From contig JARFXM010000011.1 in assembly GCA_029532625.1 (NCBI GenBank), positions 2,604,001-2,668,000 of the forward strand: a DNA stretch of 64,000 nt, written 5' to 3'. Made by a program: the position numbers and the translations under genes. A model generated the notes under the pieces. It had not been told where the DNA came from. It did not search any database and was given only the letters and a program-made list of their open reading frames with translations. This document shows positions 60,033 to 64,000 of this stretch, in pieces. How positions within the stretch are numbered: position 1 is the first letter of the stretch; each line of letters starts with the position of its first letter. The DNA comes from Lomentospora prolificans. Lineage: Eukaryota; Ascomycota; Sordariomycetes; Microascales; Microascaceae.

Positions 60033-62175
60033 ATGTCAAGCGCCTTCCGTCCAGTAAATTCTCCCCTACCGAACGCCGATGCGAAGATCAATATGACATC
60101 CCCAATGACGCCCCGACCGGCTGGTGCGTCTCCTGCCGACCAGTCACGGTATGCCGACGATGCCACAACTCCGACCAGAGCCTCTTTCAAGGCCTCTCTG
60201 TCGACACAAAAGCCGCTGCCCACATCACCCTTTCCGCAGGCTGTCCAGGTGCCGAACTCTACATCGGGCGGCAGCAGCTTGAACGAGAGAGAAGGATCTG
60301 CGCAGACGAATAATGAGGACGTCGAGATGGAAGGTACATCCGCAGGCCCATCTGACCCTACCATGGTTGGCACAGAGCCTAGCATCCAAGAAGAACCTGG
60401 CTCCGACGACGACAGCGTAAACGCCGACGGCTCCCGCTCGAACAAGAAGAAGAAGTCTCAACGATTTTACTGCACGGACTATCCCCCTTGCAATCTCAGC
60501 TTTACGAGAAGCGAACATCTTGCCCGACATATCAGGTCCGTGTCTTCCTGCCAGACTCGTTGCGAGAACACCGCAAGGGAAACGGCTTTACTAACGGAAC
60601 TACAGGAAGCATACAGGAGAGCGCCCATTCCAGTGCCACTGTTCTCGACGATTTTCTAGATTGGACAACCTCCGCCAGCACGCTCAAACCGTACACATTA
60701 ACGAAGATATCCCCATGGACTCTCTAGCCGCTACCGGTTCTAGATACCAGCGACAGATTCGCACCGATCGAGTACGGCCGACAGGCAGGGCGAGGGCATC
60801 TACCGCTGGCAGTGTTGGCGGGCCCGTTCGTGGGCATTCCAAGAGTCTCTCAACTTCCAGCATTACCAGCATGAGCTCTGTCGGCTCTGTATTTGGTGCC
60901 CGCGACGACCTCAGACGTAGGCCGCCTCCCCTCGTCATGGCTGATCATCGCCCTAGGATGTCTATGGACTCTTATGCTAGCACTGGCGATGGCTCTTACA
61001 CCTCGTATCGACATCCCTCTCCTGGCGATTTCAGCACTCCTACCTCGGCCACCTTCTCGACGAACCAAAGTAGCCCTCGGTGGTCTGCGATGGCTTCTCC
61101 TACCTCCTCTCACTCGCGATCACAGAGCATGTATGCCGACCACAGGGGTCCTGTAGCTCGTCGGCTCAGCGTCCCTTCCGGTGTTAGTCCCTTCCAGTCA
61201 CAGCCCGGTCCCATCCCTGGTAGACCCATGATGGTGCCCGCTGGAATGAACCACACTAGCGCCGGCCCATACTCTCCGGCTAGTCACAATCTCGTTACTC
61301 CTCCGTCCTCGGGCTGGTCTAGTCGAAGAGACTCTATCTCTACCACGGCCTCCACCTCAGATGAGGCATGGCGAAGACGCACATGGCATCCGGATTCTCG
61401 CAACTTCGTTCCGCCTACCAACACATTGAATAGCGTGGCCAACTCTGATAGCATTCAACTCAACCCCCCAGCTCCTCTCGCCAATGGACCTCCAAATCGC
61501 GCCTCGAATATCCGGTTGCCTGGTATTGAATCCTTCGATAGCGTGGCGCATCCCGTAACGCCTCCACGGAGACCTGCCTCACCCATGATAATGGAGGCTG
61601 AGATGACGAGTCCGCAACACCCGGATGACGATAGAAGAAACCCTTCACAGTGGGATATGGGCCTACATCGTGGCCTTACCCGACTTGACATCTCCAAGAA
61701 CAACACGCCACCTCACGATAGCGCCGGATCCTGGGCGAAAGAAACCGAACGCGCCATGCAGGTTCAGAATGAGCAAGTTCGAACGAATCCTCCCACCGTC
61801 CGCTTCCAAGTCGAGCCCCCTCATAATACTGTCCCACCTCCACGAGCCGTGTCACGAGCCTATCACCAACACACACTCTCGGCACCTTCAATCACCACTC
61901 CTCGTGAGTCGAAGCGCCACGGTTGGTACCATGGCCCAATGAACTCTCAGAGTGAGGCTCCGGAGCCTCACGGCGAACCACGGCAACCGCGAGTTGACCG
62001 CATGGTCCATCCCAACATTGCTGCGTTCTCGGGGTTTCCGGCGCGCGAGCCCGCCCATCCGCCACCACCACCGAATTCACAACAAAGCGGGCCAGCTAGC
62101 CCGGATTCGCTAAGGCGGCTTGAGGCTCTTGTCGCTGTAGCCACCAGTGAAGGCAAGACCGCCGCTGCTTATTAA
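60033..62175 (+). CDS. C2H2 zinc-finger transcription factor
   Basis: Exons 60033-60535 and 60606-62175 (70-nt intron GTCCGT...CTACAG, phase 2) give 690 residues. The intron splits the arginine codon in the linker, and splicing restores HIRKHTGERPFQCHC. Finger 1 is FYCTDYPPCNLSFTRSEHLARH (C-x5-C variant). Finger 2 is FQCHCSRRFSRLDNLRQH with a C-x1-C pair, a fungal signature. Both have helix residues R-E-H/R-D-N as in Msn2/Usv1-like stress and carbon regulators. The N-terminus is Ser/Pro-rich with an acidic patch and a Lys run (NLS-like NKKKKSQR). The 500-residue tail is Ser/Pro-rich and probably disordered activation or regulatory sequence; it contains RARASTAGSVGGPVRGHSKS, a stretch I remember as conserved in this orthologue group. 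DNA target probably AGGGG-like, by analogy only. Confidence 0.9.
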
Positions 62176-64000
62176 AGAAGACCCGTCATTACAGCGGGAT
62201 TGTTTTCCCGCCCGCAGCTTGCGCTTCTGTTATTTTGTTGTTTTGATATTCGGAACAACGTATTCTCTTTAATTGTTGGGTCGGAGTCCTTTTATTTCGT
62301 CTTTCTTTTTTTTTTTTTTTTTTTTTTTCGTCTTTTCCATTTTGGGTCGGTCTTTCCGTTCAATTTCAGCGCACATCGATTCCCATCTGCATTTCGAGTT
62401 TCTCTTTCCTTTTCATCCTTAGCTTCGGGGTTCATGGTTTTTAGAGTTTCATGAGAACACAATCGCTACAAAGCTCAGACGACATTCAACGCTCACTACT
62501 GTTATACCCATGAGAGAACGTGGAACGGCATCATTGATATACACGGGGGGGTTCTAGGTTATTGCATGAGACTTATGTTTTATCTCTTGTTACTGAGCAA
62601 CAATCAACGCAGAAAGGGTTGTTCTCCAGAGAACAGTATGCCCCCTATACTCTCTCATTTTCTCTCGCTATTCTCGACTCGCTGTCGATACCGTCCTGGG
62701 CTAGTCCTCAGAACATATCTTGTCTTTTGCTGTTTCGTTTCCGATACTTGCTCTGGTTTCTTTTGTGTTCAACACGGGTGCATTCAGTGAGCTCCGAGTG
62801 CAATAGAGATGGAGCCTCATTGTTTGGCTGGTGGGGTTTGAGCGTTTGAAGCGTTTCTTTACTCTTATCCGCGCCGGCGTCAAGTCTTTGCCTCGTCTAT
62901 CATTTTTCATGTTTCACAACGATTCATCGGAAATGGGGATATCGAGTTGGGACTCTCTCTTCATTGCTTTAGGGTATTCAGGTTCAACAGGACTGGCGGA
63001 ATGAGACAAATAGTGTCTTGGTCAGCCGGGATGATCTTGATTGGTTTGGGGGATTTCCTTGGTGCCGAATTAACCTTGATTGGTGTTTTCTTTTCTCACT
63101 TCAGATTTCACGTCCATCTTTTGTGCTTCCCGATGCCGCTCCGGGTGTTTTTGTCGTACCTCTGTATGTTCACCGGGGGAGACAGGAGAATAGGCCGGAA
63201 TGGCGTCGAGGCGTGTGTGGCGTGGAAGGTAGTGAATTGGGCATTTCTCTGTTCTAGTTTAGGTTTTATGGTTTTAGTATGAGTTTATGATTTAATGAGA
63301 TACCCTCCTCTATCTCCCCCAGACTTTAACTCTTTCTTCTCTTAATTGTGATTTCTCACCACTGGAGCGACCTTGGCAAGCCACCATTGCCCGACTACTT
63401 TGCCCACGACGCTCAGATGCGAGTCAATGATAGGGCAGTCTATAAAGTCCAGCATACTTTGAGACAGCCAAAGAAGACGATATCCACTTGTAGCTCACGG
63501 AAAAAGCTATCACGGAAGCATGCCGCGGATTGATCAACAGGGGGTGGGGAAAATCATCCCGTGCCATAGGTGGGGAACGGGGGAGTAAGCTTCCAGAAAA
63601 CTCGCGATTGCTCAGGATCTCCGTCGCTTCGTTCTCACTATCTATATGACAACGAGGCCCTAAATGATCTGCCAGATCATAGTAAATGTATGCAAGCAAA
63701 AATTGCCAGCTTGTATCGAAGCATATTTGAGTTGAAAGGTCGTACCTGCTTCAGCCAGGACCCGAGACGCAGGAACAACCCAGATGCCCATTTTTAGTGA
63801 TAGCCAGGGCGATGGGCGAGGGTTCGGCAAGTGCCGATGGCAGCCAGCGGGGAAGTGGCTACTACGGCTATTCTTCGGCTAATCTGGAAGACGGTGAGGG
63901 CTTCCACCATGTTGATGTCCTCCAGTCATGGCTTCGCATTGTTTGCGCTCCGATCTTGGAAGGCTGGAATTTCTTGTCGCGTGCAGTTCTTAGTTATTTC
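62176..64000. other. 3' flank and intergenic to the window end
   Basis: A T-run of about 22 nt (62307-62328) follows the transcription factor stop. Further T/C-rich sequence has short open frames only. No gene recognised to the window edge, although a gene could begin beyond it. Confidence 0.55.

Overview
The window looks like nuclear DNA of a filamentous ascomycete (Pezizomycotina, most likely a Sordariomycete). Genes are compact and carry zero to two short introns of about 57-80 nt with GT...CTAAC/CTGAC...AG signals. The protein families are typical of these fungi: HET/NACHT, DUF4246, fungal HNH, DUF3176-like membrane proteins and a C2H2 factor with the fungal C-x1-C finger. Intergenic DNA is long and rich in simple repeats. 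I recognised no tRNA, rRNA, CRISPR or intact transposon.

Layout. 1-1.0 kb: a 23-bp tandem repeat and a (TG)n(AG)n microsatellite. 1.0-5.6 kb: a full-length arginyl-tRNA synthetase paralogue that has lost its class I signature residues, followed on the same strand by a BAHD/CoA-type acyltransferase. 7.0-9.8 kb: a 912-residue protein with a helical N-terminus and a beta-rich, lectin-propeller-like C-terminus. 11.7-13.8 kb: a DUF4246 protein whose conserved core carries a possible 2-oxoglutarate dioxygenase facial triad. 15.4-17.1 kb: an MFS sugar transporter. 21.7-24.7 kb: a secreted subtilisin-like protease. 25.0-25.6 kb (minus): an ELO-like membrane protein. 26.6-29.3 kb: two broken genes, a C2H2 zinc-finger protein and an ankyrin protein. 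29.3-33.1 kb, all minus: TPMT-like methyltransferase, short-chain dehydrogenase, calcineurin-like phosphoesterase. 34.4-35.4 kb: a nucleotidyltransferase-like protein. 36.6-38.3 kb: a multi-pass membrane protein. 39.5-40.4 kb (minus): an HNH protein. 41.9-46.8 kb: a graveyard holding a bZIP relic, an unrecognised decayed reading frame and a HET-NACHT-ankyrin (fungal NLR) pseudogene. 48.3-50.3 kb: a secreted LamG/Ig-like/GH43 glycosidase. 50.3-60.0 kb: a gene desert. 60.0-62.2 kb: a C2H2 transcription factor with a long pyrimidine-rich leader.

Functionally the window mixes secretion (subtilase, GH43), transport, small-molecule modification (acyltransferase, methyltransferase, SDR, possible dioxygenase) and remains of self/non-self recognition genes. 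The most unusual item is the degenerate ArgRS paralogue beside an acyltransferase: the pair could be a small biosynthetic or regulatory module that uses an aminoacyl-tRNA synthetase fold for something other than charging tRNA. That reading is inference. The lost motifs are visible in the sequence, judged against family motifs known to me rather than a computed alignment.
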